Program-made: the position numbers and the translations under genes
NCBI GenBank assembly: GCA_946410365.1
Contig: CAMKAA010000040.1
Span: forward strand, 1 to 7,609
Origin: an uncultured Lachnospiraceae bacterium
Lineage (GTDB): Bacteria > Bacillota_A > Clostridia > Lachnospirales > Lachnospiraceae
DNA: 7,609 nt
Reading direction: 5' to 3'
Part shown: piece after piece, positions 1 to 7,524 of the stretch
Numbering within the stretch: the first letter of the stretch is position 1
Layout: each line of letters begins with the position of its first letter
Notes under the pieces: model-generated
The model's input: only the letters and a program-made list of their open reading frames with translations
Told to the model about the DNA's origin: nothing
Databases searched by the model: none

Positions 1-17
1 AAAACGGAACTAAATGA

Positions 18-49
18 AAAACGCTCCGGACTAAGGTCCGGGGCGTTTT
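18..49 (+). terminator. Intrinsic terminator of an upstream gene outside the window
   Basis: A 14-base-pair stem (arms 18-31 and 36-49) closes a four-base TAAG loop. All pairs are Watson-Crick except one T-G wobble (25 with 42). The core is GC-rich and the 3' arm ends in TTTT, followed by a broken T-rich stretch. The 5' arm begins with AAAA, so the reverse transcript also ends its stem in TTTT and the hairpin could work in both directions. It lies before the promoter of the first gene, so it probably ends transcription of a gene left of the window and insulates the transporter unit. Confidence 0.9.
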
Positions 50-81
50 CTGTGTCAATGGAAGATTTTAAACAGTGTTTC

Positions 82-90
82 TGTTATAAT
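82..90 (+). promoter_or_regulatory. Extended -10 promoter for the transporter operon
   Basis: TGTTATAAT matches the extended -10 form TGnTATAAT of a vegetative sigma factor exactly. No good -35 hexamer is found 15-19 bases upstream; the 17-base position (62-67) reads AAGATT. Promoters with an extended -10 often tolerate a poor -35. Transcription would start near 97, leaving a leader of about 50 bases before the ATG at 147. The position just after a strong terminator and before the first gene supports the call. No operator-like inverted repeat was seen around it. Confidence 0.7.
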
Positions 91-146
91 TAAATGATAA
101 CATGAGGATATTATTGAGACTTGTTTAGAAGCCGGGGCGTCCAGTT

Positions 147-854
147 ATGAGCAAACCTTTTATTCTGTTTGAAGATGTTGCGAAGATCTACCGCATGGGA
201 GAAGTGGAGATCAGAGCCGTAAACGGCGCTGATTTCACAATAGACAAGGGCGAGTTTACAGTGATCGTAGGACCGAGCGGAGCAGGAAAGACAACGATCC
301 TGAACATGCTGGGGGGAATGGACAGCTGTACGAGCGGAAGGATCATCGTCGATGAGCGGGAAGTCAGTAAGAGCAGTTCCAGGCAGTTAACAGAGTACAG
401 AAGGCATGATATAGGATTTGTCTTTCAGTTCTATAATCTGGTCCAGAATCTGACAGCCCTTGAGAATGTGGAACTGGCCTCCCAGATCTGCAAGAATCCT
501 CTCGACGCCAAAATAGTGATGAAAGAGGTGGGACTTGAGGAGAGAATGAATAACTTTCCTTCCCAGCTCTCGGGAGGCGAACAGCAGCGCGTTGCCATCG
601 CAAGAGCACTGGCTAAAAATCCCAAACTTCTTCTTTGTGACGAACCCACAGGAGCTTTGGACTATGTGACCGGCAAACAGATTCTTGCGCTTCTGCAGAA
701 GACCTGCCGCGACAGGAAAATGACAGTCATAGTGATAACGCATAATCTGGCACTTACCCCTATGGCCGACAAAGTTATTCATATACGCAACGGAAAGGTT
801 GAAAAAACAGAGATCAACAAAAAGCCGCTCCCGGTAGAAGAAATTGAATGGTGA
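147..854 (+). CDS. ABC transporter ATP-binding protein, MacB/LolD type
   Basis: This 235-residue protein is the cytoplasmic ATPase that powers an FtsX-like permease, here almost certainly the product of the next gene, 18 bases downstream. All nucleotide-binding motifs are intact: aromatic A-loop Tyr15, Walker A GPSGAGKT at 42-49, Q-loop Gln94, signature LSGGEQQR at 141-148, Walker B LLLCDEP at 161-167 with catalytic Glu166, D-loop GALD at 169-172 and switch His199. The CDEPTGALD block and the phrase around residues 94-110 are typical of the MacB/LolD group, and the length fits that group. The start at 147 is the only reasonable one, since an in-frame stop lies at 126-128. Its ribosome binding site is weak: only GGGG at 134-137. 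The substrate is unknown. MacB-type systems usually act on envelope molecules rather than import nutrients. Confidence 0.95.
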   Translation: MSKPFILFEDVAKIYRMGEVEIRAVNGADFTIDKGEFTVIVGPSGAGKTTILNMLGGMDSCTSGRIIVDEREVSKSSSRQLTEYRRHDIGFVFQFYNLVQNLTALENVELASQICKNPLDAKIVMKEVGLEERMNNFPSQLSGGEQQRVAIARALAKNPKLLLCDEPTGALDYVTGKQILALLQKTCRDRKMTVIVITHNLALTPMADKVIHIRNGKVEKTEINKKPLPVEEIEW

Positions 855-860
855 CTTGAA

Positions 861-867
861 AGAGAAG
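861..867 (+). promoter_or_regulatory. Ribosome binding site deciding the permease start
   Basis: AGAGAAG lies five bases before the ATG at 873. In-frame GTG codons at 867 and 870 overlap or touch this site, so they are unlikely starts. The ATG at 873 is preferred. Confidence 0.55.
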
Positions 868-872
868 TGGTG

Positions 873-3470
873 ATGGGTAATCGAAACCGGCTGTTGACTG
901 ACGCAGTCAGAGAGATCATACATACAAAGAAGAAGTTCATCTCTCTGTTAATAATGAACTTTCTCGCTGTCGGGTTTTTGGCAGGGCTCAGGATGACTTC
1001 GCCCGATATGAAGCATTCACTCGACGTCTATTACGATGAACAGAATCTCATGGACATCAGGATCGTCTCCACATTAGGGCTGACACAAGACGATATTGAC
1101 GCTCTTATGAATGTAAACTCTGAGATCACCCAAAACATAGACAACGGCAAGCGCTTTCCTGTTATTACAGACGCAGAGGGAAGTAAATATTTTGACGCAC
1201 TGATCGATGAGGATACGGTGACGGTGATCTCAATGCCCGAGAGGATCAACCGGCTGCGGCTCAAAGATGGGGATTACCCGCAAAATAGTGAGGAATGCAT
1301 TATAGAGCAGCTTCTGGCGGATAAGCTCGGAATCCGGATCGGTGATCAGATAACCATAGATACAGAGGATGCGGATAAGCTTACAACGGAACCCAGTGTT
1401 CTTAGTGTACACACTTTTACGGTATCAGGAATAGCGATCAGCCCTTTGTTTATCTCAAAGACAAGAGGCTCTTCCTCCATTGGCAGCGGTACTGTCACAG
1501 CCTGGATCTCTTTGCCTGAAGAAGTATTTACTCAGGATTACTACACATCAGTTTACCTTACTACCGATGAACTCGATCCGCTTGATTGTTATGCAGACGG
1601 GGATTATGAAAGCGGTATCAGTGACCTGATCGATCATTTGAAACCACTTGGGAAAAGACGAGCCGACATCCGGCGCGAGCAGTTGATCTCGGAGGCGACT
1701 ATCACAGATATGATGGCGCAGATTTTCAGTGCCGGGCTCGAATCGATCCGGGTGGAAAACGGGAAGTGGTATATTCTCGACAGAAAATCGCTGGAGAGTT
1801 ACGGAGAATTCTCCATGGACGCCGAAAGGATGAGCAAACTTGCCGATGTATTTCCAATGATCTTTTTCCTTGTAGCGGCACTGAGCTCGCTCACTACCAT
1901 GACAAGGATGGTAGAGGAGCATCGGACACAGATCGGCTGTATGAAGGCGCTTGGATTTTCCGGCCGGGATATAGGTATCAAATACATTGGCTACGCGTTG
2001 GCATCGAGCCTGGGCGGCGGACTGGCCGGGTGGATCTGCGGAGTTTTTGCGATTCCTGCGATCATCTATTATGAGTGGGGACTTGAATATCTGATCCCTC
2101 CTATTAAATACATGTTTTCACCTTTAGTTCCGGCATATTCCATAGGACTCGCCGTACTGGCGACAGCCGGCGCCGCTGCAGCCGCATGTCGGACCACGCT
2201 GAGTGCTTCTGCCGCCTCTCTTATGCGCCCCAGAGCACCGAAACCCGGGAAAAGGGTTTTGCTGGAAAGAATCCCTCCGGTATGGTCGAGACTTTCTTTC
2301 ATTCAGAAAGTGAGCATGAGGAATCTGTTCAGGTATAAAAGGCGGTTCTGGATGACAGTCGCAGGAATCGGGGGATGCACAGCACTTGTAGTGACGGGGC
2401 TGGGGCTGCGGGATTCAATCTTTGATATCCTGGAATGGCAGTTTGACGAGATCACATGTTACGACGCTGCTCTTGGAATTTCAGATGACATACGGGCTGA
2501 TGACAAGATGCAGATGAGACAGACGCTCCAATCTATGCCGGAGATCAGCTCCTTTGTGGAATGCTATCAGAACAGTTTCAATCTTGTGACGGATCACGGC
2601 AAGGTGGAGTATGCTTCAGTAGTATGCGCGGATGATCTGAGTGCGCTGGACGGTTTTATAAACCTTCGTCACAGAGAACACGGAGGCGGGATCTGTAAAG
2701 AATACAGAGAACTGTTTGCCGGTTATGTAGATAAAAAGCCCGATGGCATAATCATTGACGAAAAAATGGCGGAAATCCTCAAGGTAAACGTCGGAAGCGA
2801 AGTTACACTTAAAAATGCCGATGAAGAGGAGTTCACTGCTGTCATCTCGGATATCACGGAAAACTACGTCAATCATTATGTCTACATGACAAGAAAACAC
2901 TGGAAAGAAATGACAGGGGACTGGCCTATTTACAACACGATCCTGCTTCAGCTCAGCGACGGAGTAAAGGAAGAGGAAGCGGCCGGAAAGCTGATTGCAA
3001 TTGACGGGGCTGTTTCCTATAATCGAATAGATCAGATGAGAACAAGATTTGAGAGCAGTATCAGAAGCATCAATGCGATCATAGTTCTGATCATCGCGGC
3101 TGCAGCGATTCTTGCTTTCCTTGTACTGTTCAACCTCACTAATATAAATGTGACAGAGAGGATCAGAGAACTGGCGACGCTCAAAGTGCTGGGGTTTTAT
3201 GACGGGGAGACAGCTTCCTATGTTTATCGGGAGAACGGCATTCTTACTTTGATCGGTGCCCTGATCGGGCTCTTTATGGGGAAATGGCTTCACAGCTGGC
3301 TGATCAGAACGATTGAAGTGGATTATCTGATGTTCGGCAGAAGCGTTCATACACGAAGCTTCATATTGGCTGCGCTTCTGACATTCATCTTTTCGCTGTC
3401 GGTGAATTTCATATCGTATTTTACGATCAGGGACATCGATATGATCGAGTCACTTAAATCAGTGGAATAA
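873..3470 (+). CDS. FtsX-like ABC transporter permease with two FtsX modules
   Basis: This 865-residue membrane protein is the likely partner of the preceding ATPase. Hydrophobic segments suggest eight membrane helices in a 4+4 layout: about 22-41, 327-345, 369-399, 418-439, 493-511, 734-755, 788-806 and 829-851. Two large extracellular domains follow the first helix of each half (about 42-326 and 512-733). Each half carries the FtsX hallmark after its second helix: EHRTQIGCMKALGF at 349-362 and ERIRELATLKVLGF at 762-775. The family phrase NLMDIRIVSTLGLT is at 58-71. From memory, many relatives are near 1,100 residues because of a long coiled coil before the WY-LDR phrase (here 299-304); this protein lacks it. 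The ATG at 873 has a suitably placed ribosome binding site; a GTG at 867 would add two residues. Function is probably envelope-directed transport or mechanotransmission; substrate unknown. Confidence 0.93.
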   Translation: MGNRNRLLTDAVREIIHTKKKFISLLIMNFLAVGFLAGLRMTSPDMKHSLDVYYDEQNLMDIRIVSTLGLTQDDIDALMNVNSEITQNIDNGKRFPVITDAEGSKYFDALIDEDTVTVISMPERINRLRLKDGDYPQNSEECIIEQLLADKLGIRIGDQITIDTEDADKLTTEPSVLSVHTFTVSGIAISPLFISKTRGSSSIGSGTVTAWISLPEEVFTQDYYTSVYLTTDELDPLDCYADGDYESGISDLIDHLKPLGKRRADIRREQLISEATITDMMAQIFSAGLESIRVENGKWYILDRKSLESYGEFSMDAERMSKLADVFPMIFFLVAALSSLTTMTRMVEEHRTQIGCMKALGFSGRDIGIKYIGYALASSLGGGLAGWICGVFAIPAIIYYEWGLEYLIPPIKYMFSPLVPAYSIGLAVLATAGAAAAACRTTLSASAASLMRPRAPKPGKRVLLERIPPVWSRLSFIQKVSMRNLFRYKRRFWMTVAGIGGCTALVVTGLGLRDSIFDILEWQFDEITCYDAALGISDDIRADDKMQMRQTLQSMPEISSFVECYQNSFNLVTDHGKVEYASVVCADDLSALDGFINLRHREHGGGICKEYRELFAGYVDKKPDGIIIDEKMAEILKVNVGSEVTLKNADEEEFTAVISDITENYVNHYVYMTRKHWKEMTGDWPIYNTILLQLSDGVKEEEAAGKLIAIDGAVSYNRIDQMRTRFESSIRSINAIIVLIIAAAAILAFLVLFNLTNINVTERIRELATLKVLGFYDGETASYVYRENGILTLIGALIGLFMGKWLHSWLIRTIEVDYLMFGRSVHTRSFILAALLTFIFSLSVNFISYFTIRDIDMIESLKSVE

Positions 3471-3502
3471 TACAGATAGATATAAATGGAGAAAATGCTC
3501 GT

Positions 3503-3718
3503 ATGAAAAGACTAAAAGGCAGGATCCTGCTGGGGACTACGGCTGTCGCGGCAGCACTGACGATAGGCGGGTGCAGTCCAAACCAGAATGCGAACACTGC
3601 AGAAGACAGCAGTACCGCTGTAACAGCGCAAACGGCTTCGACGATCAGGGATTTCGAGAAGTTCGACGTCAATGAAAACTATAACAACGTAGTGTACGGG
3701 CCTCCGCCGGAACGATAA
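3503..3718 (+). CDS. Small lipoprotein with C-terminal YGPPPER tail
   Basis: This 71-residue protein has a classical lipoprotein signal: basic start MKRLKGR, hydrophobic stretch at about 8-22, and lipobox IGGC with lipidated Cys24. The mature part is only 48 residues. It consists of a low-complexity Ser/Thr/Ala/Asn linker (about 25-47), a charged Asp/Glu/Asn stretch (49-62) and the end VVYGPPPER. It should sit on the outer face of the membrane, tethered by its lipid. GGAG at 3488-3491, eleven bases before the ATG, supports the start, and translation ends at tandem TAA-TAG stops. It lies 32 bases after the permease gene and 55 before the exporter genes, so it is probably co-transcribed. I recognise no defined family. 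It could be a transporter accessory, an export cargo or a surface marker; any of these is inference. Confidence 0.85.
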   Translation: MKRLKGRILLGTTAVAAALTIGGCSPNQNANTAEDSSTAVTAQTASTIRDFEKFDVNENYNNVVYGPPPER

Positions 3719-3773
3719 TAGGGAACATTCGTAAATACGTAAATGGAAGCAAACTGTTAAGAGAGGACCAATT

Positions 3774-5519
3774 ATGTTAAAGACACTTCTTGCACAGGTA
3801 AAGGAGTTTAAGACTCCGTCAATACTGACACCCCTCTGCATGATCGGTGAGGTCATATGTGAGATGATCATTCCGGTACTCATGGGAAGGATCGTCGATA
3901 TAGGAATCGGCGGATCGGACATGAACTATATTGTCAGAACCGGTCTTATCATGCTTGTAGTCGCATTGTTCGGACTTTTGTTCGGTATTCTCGGCGGTGT
4001 CTTCGGAGCTAAAGCTTCAGCGGGATTTGCAAGAAACCTCAGAAAAGCGATGCATGACAACATCCAGACCTTCTCTTTCTCAAGCATCGACAAGTTTTCT
4101 TCTTCGAGTCTTGTCACCAGGCTTACAACGGATGTGACCAATATTCAGAACGCTTATCAGATGATCCTTAGAATGGCGATGAGGGCGCCTGCCTCCATGA
4201 TCATTGCTATGGTAATGTCCTTTATCATCAGTCCGAGACTGGCCAGGATCTATCTTGGCGCTGTTCTGCTTCTGGCATTCATAATGTCTTTTATCATGCG
4301 CAGAGCAACCAAGTATTTCCAGCAGGTCTTCAGAAGATACGATGATCTCAACAACAGCGTACAGGAAAATGTCTCCTCGATCCGGGTAGTAAAGGCCTAT
4401 GTGCGCGAAGACTATGAGATCAGTAAATTTCACAAGGCCGCAGGCAATATTTATGATATGTTCATCAAGGCTGAGATGAATATCGCAGGAGTCTCACCGA
4501 TCATGATGACGGTCGTATACGGATGCATTCTGCTGATCAGCTGGTTCGGCGCCCATTTTATCATCAGCAATGAACTGGGAACCGGAGAACTGATGAGCCT
4601 TCTTGCGTATTGCATGAATATTCTCATGAGTTTGATGATGCTCTCCGTTGTATTTGTAATGATCACTATGTCCCAGGCGAGCGCGAAAAGAATCGTTGAA
4701 GTTATTAACGAAAAGAGTGATCTGAAGAATCCTGAGGACCCGATCATGGAAGTACCGGACGGAAGCATCCGCTTTGAGGATGTGGACTTCTCCTACAGGC
4801 CGGGTACAGGCGATCCTGTTCTCAAAGACATCAACCTGGATATAAGGTCCGGTGAGAGTATAGGGATCATAGGAGGTACCGGCAGCGCCAAATCCTCTCT
4901 GGTCAATCTGATCAGTCGTCTCTATGACGTGACACAGGGCAGAGTACTTGTCGGAGGAAACGATGTCCGCAATTACGATATTGAATCACTCAGAAATCAG
5001 GTCTCAGTCGTCCTTCAGAAAAACGTATTGTTCAGCGGCACGATCCTTGACAACCTCAGATGGGGCGACAAAAATGCCACTGAAGAAGAGTGCGTCAGAG
5101 TATGTAAGATGGCCTGTGCGGATGGCTTCATCCGCAGGATGCCTGAAGGCTACAATACCTGGATCGAACAGGGAGGCACTAATGTTTCCGGCGGCCAGAG
5201 ACAAAGACTTTGTATCGCCAGAGCGCTTCTCAAAAAGCCCAAGATACTGATCCTGGATGACAGTACCAGCGCGGTGGACACTGCCACAGACGCGAAGATC
5301 AGAAAAGCGTTTAGGGAGGAGATCCCCGGCACGACCAAACTGATCATTGCGCAGCGTATTTCCAGCGTAAAGGACTGTGACAGGATCGTTGTCATGGATG
5401 ACGGCCGGATCGACGGAGTCGGAACTCACGAGCAGCTTCTTGCAGAGAACATGATCTACAGGGAGGTCTATGAGTCCCAGGTCGGAGGCGCGGACGCGGA
5501 CTTCGACAAAAAAGAGTGA
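3774..5519 (+). CDS. Type I ABC exporter half-transporter, degenerate-site subunit
   Basis: This 581-residue protein fuses a six-helix exporter domain (helices near 17-36, 52-78, 137-153, 158-175, 240-262, 272-297) to a nucleotide-binding domain (about 332-570). Motifs: A-loop Tyr341, Walker A GGTGSAKSS at 367-375, Q-loop Gln415, canonical signature VSGGQ at 471-475, Walker B ILILDD at 491-496, D-loop SAVD at 499-502. Three positions depart from consensus: Ala372 replaces the Gly before the Walker A Lys, Asp496 replaces the catalytic Glu, and Gln527 replaces the switch His. The last two match the degenerate subunit of heterodimeric exporters such as TM287 of TM287/TM288. The next gene, 23 bases on, supplies the complementary half. 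AGAGG at 3762-3766, seven bases before the ATG, supports the start. The likely role is efflux of a hydrophobic compound, peptide or lipid; the exact substrate is not readable. Confidence 0.95.
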   Translation: MLKTLLAQVKEFKTPSILTPLCMIGEVICEMIIPVLMGRIVDIGIGGSDMNYIVRTGLIMLVVALFGLLFGILGGVFGAKASAGFARNLRKAMHDNIQTFSFSSIDKFSSSSLVTRLTTDVTNIQNAYQMILRMAMRAPASMIIAMVMSFIISPRLARIYLGAVLLLAFIMSFIMRRATKYFQQVFRRYDDLNNSVQENVSSIRVVKAYVREDYEISKFHKAAGNIYDMFIKAEMNIAGVSPIMMTVVYGCILLISWFGAHFIISNELGTGELMSLLAYCMNILMSLMMLSVVFVMITMSQASAKRIVEVINEKSDLKNPEDPIMEVPDGSIRFEDVDFSYRPGTGDPVLKDINLDIRSGESIGIIGGTGSAKSSLVNLISRLYDVTQGRVLVGGNDVRNYDIESLRNQVSVVLQKNVLFSGTILDNLRWGDKNATEEECVRVCKMACADGFIRRMPEGYNTWIEQGGTNVSGGQRQRLCIARALLKKPKILILDDSTSAVDTATDAKIRKAFREEIPGTTKLIIAQRISSVKDCDRIVVMDDGRIDGVGTHEQLLAENMIYREVYESQVGGADADFDKKE

Positions 5520-5527
5520 CGGATTCC

Positions 5528-5534
5528 GGGGAGG
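5528..5534 (+). promoter_or_regulatory. Ribosome binding site deciding the second exporter start
   Basis: GGGGAGG lies eight bases before the ATG at 5543, an ideal spacing. It is only two bases from the ATG at 5537 and lies downstream of the GTG at 5516, so both of those alternatives are less likely. The GTG at 5516 overlaps the previous stop as GTGA but has no suitably spaced site of its own. Confidence 0.8.
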
Positions 5535-5542
5535 ACATGGAA

Positions 5543-7486
5543 ATGGCAGAAGATAACAACAGAGAATTTAAGGGACCGGGCGGAAGACGGATGGCGGGGA
5601 GACCGCGGCCGAAAGTGGAGAATCCGGGTCTTCTCTTAAAGAGAGTTATGAGTTATGTGTTCAAGTACTACGGCATACACATGATCGTGGTCCTGATCTG
5701 CATCGTTGTGTCAGTACTGGCCAATATTCAGGGAACTATGTTCACAAGGACTCTGATCGACACATACATCACGCCGATGATCGGAGCGCCGAATCCCGAT
5801 TACGGGCCTCTGCTTGGGGCAATGGGAAGAGTTGCGTGCTTTTACGGGATCGGTATCGCTGCGGCTTTCACACAGCAGGTGATCATGGTCCATGTCAATC
5901 AGGGCACACTCAAGAGGCTGAGGGAAGATCTGTTCGATCATATGGAATCTCTCCCTATTAAATATTTTGACACGCATTCCCATGGCGACATTATGTCTGT
6001 GTATACCAATGATATTGATACACTCAGACAGATGATCAGCCAGAGTATCCCGCAGCTTTTTAACAGCGCTATCACGATCGTCAGCATTCTGTCCATGATG
6101 CTCGTGCTGAATATTCCGCTGACTTTTCTGACACTGGCAATGGTCGCCCTGATGTTGTTTGTGACGATGCAGGTGACAAAGCGATCAGGGAAAAATTTCA
6201 TCGCGCAGCAGAAGAATATCGGTAAGCTGAACGGTTTTATCGAGGAGACCATGACAGGGCAGAAAGTTGTCAAAGTATTCTGTCACGAAGAGGAGTCCGT
6301 TAAGACCTTCGATGAACTCAATGAAGAACTTTACCAGAGCGCCTACAAGGCAAATGCCTTTGCGAATATCATCGGGCCCGTCAACGCGCAGATGGGCAAC
6401 GCGAATTACGTGGTCGTCGCACTGGTGGGAGCGCTTCTCGCCCTCAATTCGTACGCGGGCTTTACTGTCGGCGGACTTGCAAGTTTCCTGACTTTCAATA
6501 AGAGTTTCAGTATGCCCATCAACCAGGTAAGTATGCAGTTCAACAGTATCATCATGGCTCTTGCGGGTGCGGAACGTGTCTTCAAGCTTCTGGACGAAGA
6601 GCCTGAGACCGACGAGGGATACGTCATGCTGGTCAACTGCGAATATGATGAAAACGGAGCGATCGTTGAGACAGACAAGCACACCGGCCATTGGGCGTGG
6701 AAACATTATCACAAGCAGTCGGACCACAGCACGACTTATCAAAAGCTCGAGGGAGATGTCACATTCAACCACGTAGACTTCGGCTACAGGGATGACAAAA
6801 TGGTCCTTCATGATATAGTGATCCACGCAAAGCCCGGTGAAAAGGTCGCCCTTGTCGGCTCCACAGGCGCCGGAAAGACGACGATCACGAATCTGATCAA
6901 CCGCTTCTACGATATTCAGGACGGAAAGATCCGGTATGACAATATCAACGTCAATAAGATCAAAAAGGCAGATCTCAGAAGGTCTCTCGGTATTGTGCTT
7001 CAGGATACGCACCTGTTCACGGGAACAGTACGGGATAACATCCGGTACGGCAAACTGGACGCGACAGAGGAGGAGATCGTGGCGGCAGCGAAACTAGCCA
7101 ACGCGGACGGCTTTATAAGGAGGCTTCCCCAGGGCTATGACACGATGCTCAAGGGAGATGGAGCGAATCTTTCCCAGGGACAGAGACAGCTCCTTGCGAT
7201 CGCAAGAGCGGCTATTGCAGATCCGCCTGTCCTGATCCTCGATGAGGCGACAAGCTCCATTGATACCAGGACTGAGAAAATTGTTCAGGACGGTATGGAC
7301 AAACTGATGTCCGGCAGAACGACTTTTGTAATTGCCCACAGACTTTCTACGATCAAGAACAGCGATACGATCCTTGTTCTGGAGCAGGGACGCATTGTTG
7401 AGAGAGGCAGCCACGAACAGCTTCTGGCATTGAAAGGCCGCTATTATCAGCTCTACACAGGTAAGAGCGACGCGCTTACAGCATAA
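5543..7486 (+). CDS. Type I ABC exporter half-transporter, catalytic-site subunit
   Basis: This 647-residue protein is the partner of the previous exporter half. It begins with a basic, Gly/Pro/Arg-rich cytoplasmic tail (about 1-30), then six helices (near 43-67, 95-116, 175-190, 192-211, 288-304, 309-342) and a nucleotide-binding domain. Motifs: A-loop Tyr415, Walker A GSTGAGKTT at 439-447, Q-loop Gln487, Walker B VLILDE at 563-568 with catalytic Glu568, D-loop SSID at 571-574 and switch His599. The signature is LSQGQ (543-547) rather than LSGGQ, as in TM288-type subunits. Its intact ATP site should be completed by the VSGGQ of the partner, while its altered signature faces the partner's degenerate site. 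A segment of about 40 residues (360-400), rich in Trp, His and Tyr, is inserted between the membrane and ATPase domains. A start at GTG 5516 would add nine residues. Confidence 0.95.
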   Translation: MAEDNNREFKGPGGRRMAGRPRPKVENPGLLLKRVMSYVFKYYGIHMIVVLICIVVSVLANIQGTMFTRTLIDTYITPMIGAPNPDYGPLLGAMGRVACFYGIGIAAAFTQQVIMVHVNQGTLKRLREDLFDHMESLPIKYFDTHSHGDIMSVYTNDIDTLRQMISQSIPQLFNSAITIVSILSMMLVLNIPLTFLTLAMVALMLFVTMQVTKRSGKNFIAQQKNIGKLNGFIEETMTGQKVVKVFCHEEESVKTFDELNEELYQSAYKANAFANIIGPVNAQMGNANYVVVALVGALLALNSYAGFTVGGLASFLTFNKSFSMPINQVSMQFNSIIMALAGAERVFKLLDEEPETDEGYVMLVNCEYDENGAIVETDKHTGHWAWKHYHKQSDHSTTYQKLEGDVTFNHVDFGYRDDKMVLHDIVIHAKPGEKVALVGSTGAGKTTITNLINRFYDIQDGKIRYDNINVNKIKKADLRRSLGIVLQDTHLFTGTVRDNIRYGKLDATEEEIVAAAKLANADGFIRRLPQGYDTMLKGDGANLSQGQRQLLAIARAAIADPPVLILDEATSSIDTRTEKIVQDGMDKLMSGRTTFVIAHRLSTIKNSDTILVLEQGRIVERGSHEQLLALKGRYYQLYTGKSDALTA

Positions 7487-7512
7487 GATCTGACGGCGGC
7501 AAAATATAGGAC

Positions 7513-7517
7513 GGAGG
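7513..7517 (+). promoter_or_regulatory. Ribosome binding site of the right-edge lipoprotein
   Basis: A perfect GGAGG stands seven bases before the ATG at 7525. It is the strongest site in the window together with that of the second exporter gene, and it supports a real gene start so close to the edge. Confidence 0.8.
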
Positions 7518-7524
7518 ACGAAAA

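Noticed and set aside
102..128. Eight-codon open frame in the leader of the first gene
   Set aside because: It has no ribosome binding site, no codon run typical of an attenuating leader peptide, and no paired hairpins downstream.
2616..3350. Reverse-strand open frame of 244 codons inside the permease gene
   Set aside because: It lies fully antisense to a clear coding region; its product is rich in Cys, His and Arg with no domain, as is usual for shadow frames.
3481..3486. TATAAA as a possible -10 of an internal promoter before the lipoprotein gene
   Set aside because: There is no TG extension and no -35-like hexamer at a proper distance; the AT-rich gap alone explains it.
3486..3506. Six-codon open frame whose stop overlaps the lipoprotein start codon
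   Set aside because: It has no ribosome binding site of its own; the GGAG inside it serves the lipoprotein ATG at 3503.
3730..3744. Short tandem repeat CGTAAATA/CGTAAAT with a small internal inverted repeat
   Set aside because: It is only 15 bases long in an AT-rich gap, with no further copies and no promoter nearby to control.
6185..7012. Reverse-strand open frame of 275 codons inside the second exporter gene
   Set aside because: It mirrors the codon pattern of the conserved ATPase on the other strand and shows no motifs or ribosome binding site support.
7487..7524. Possible terminator after the exporter pair
   Set aside because: No stable hairpin or T-run is present in these 38 bases, so transcription probably continues into the lipoprotein gene.
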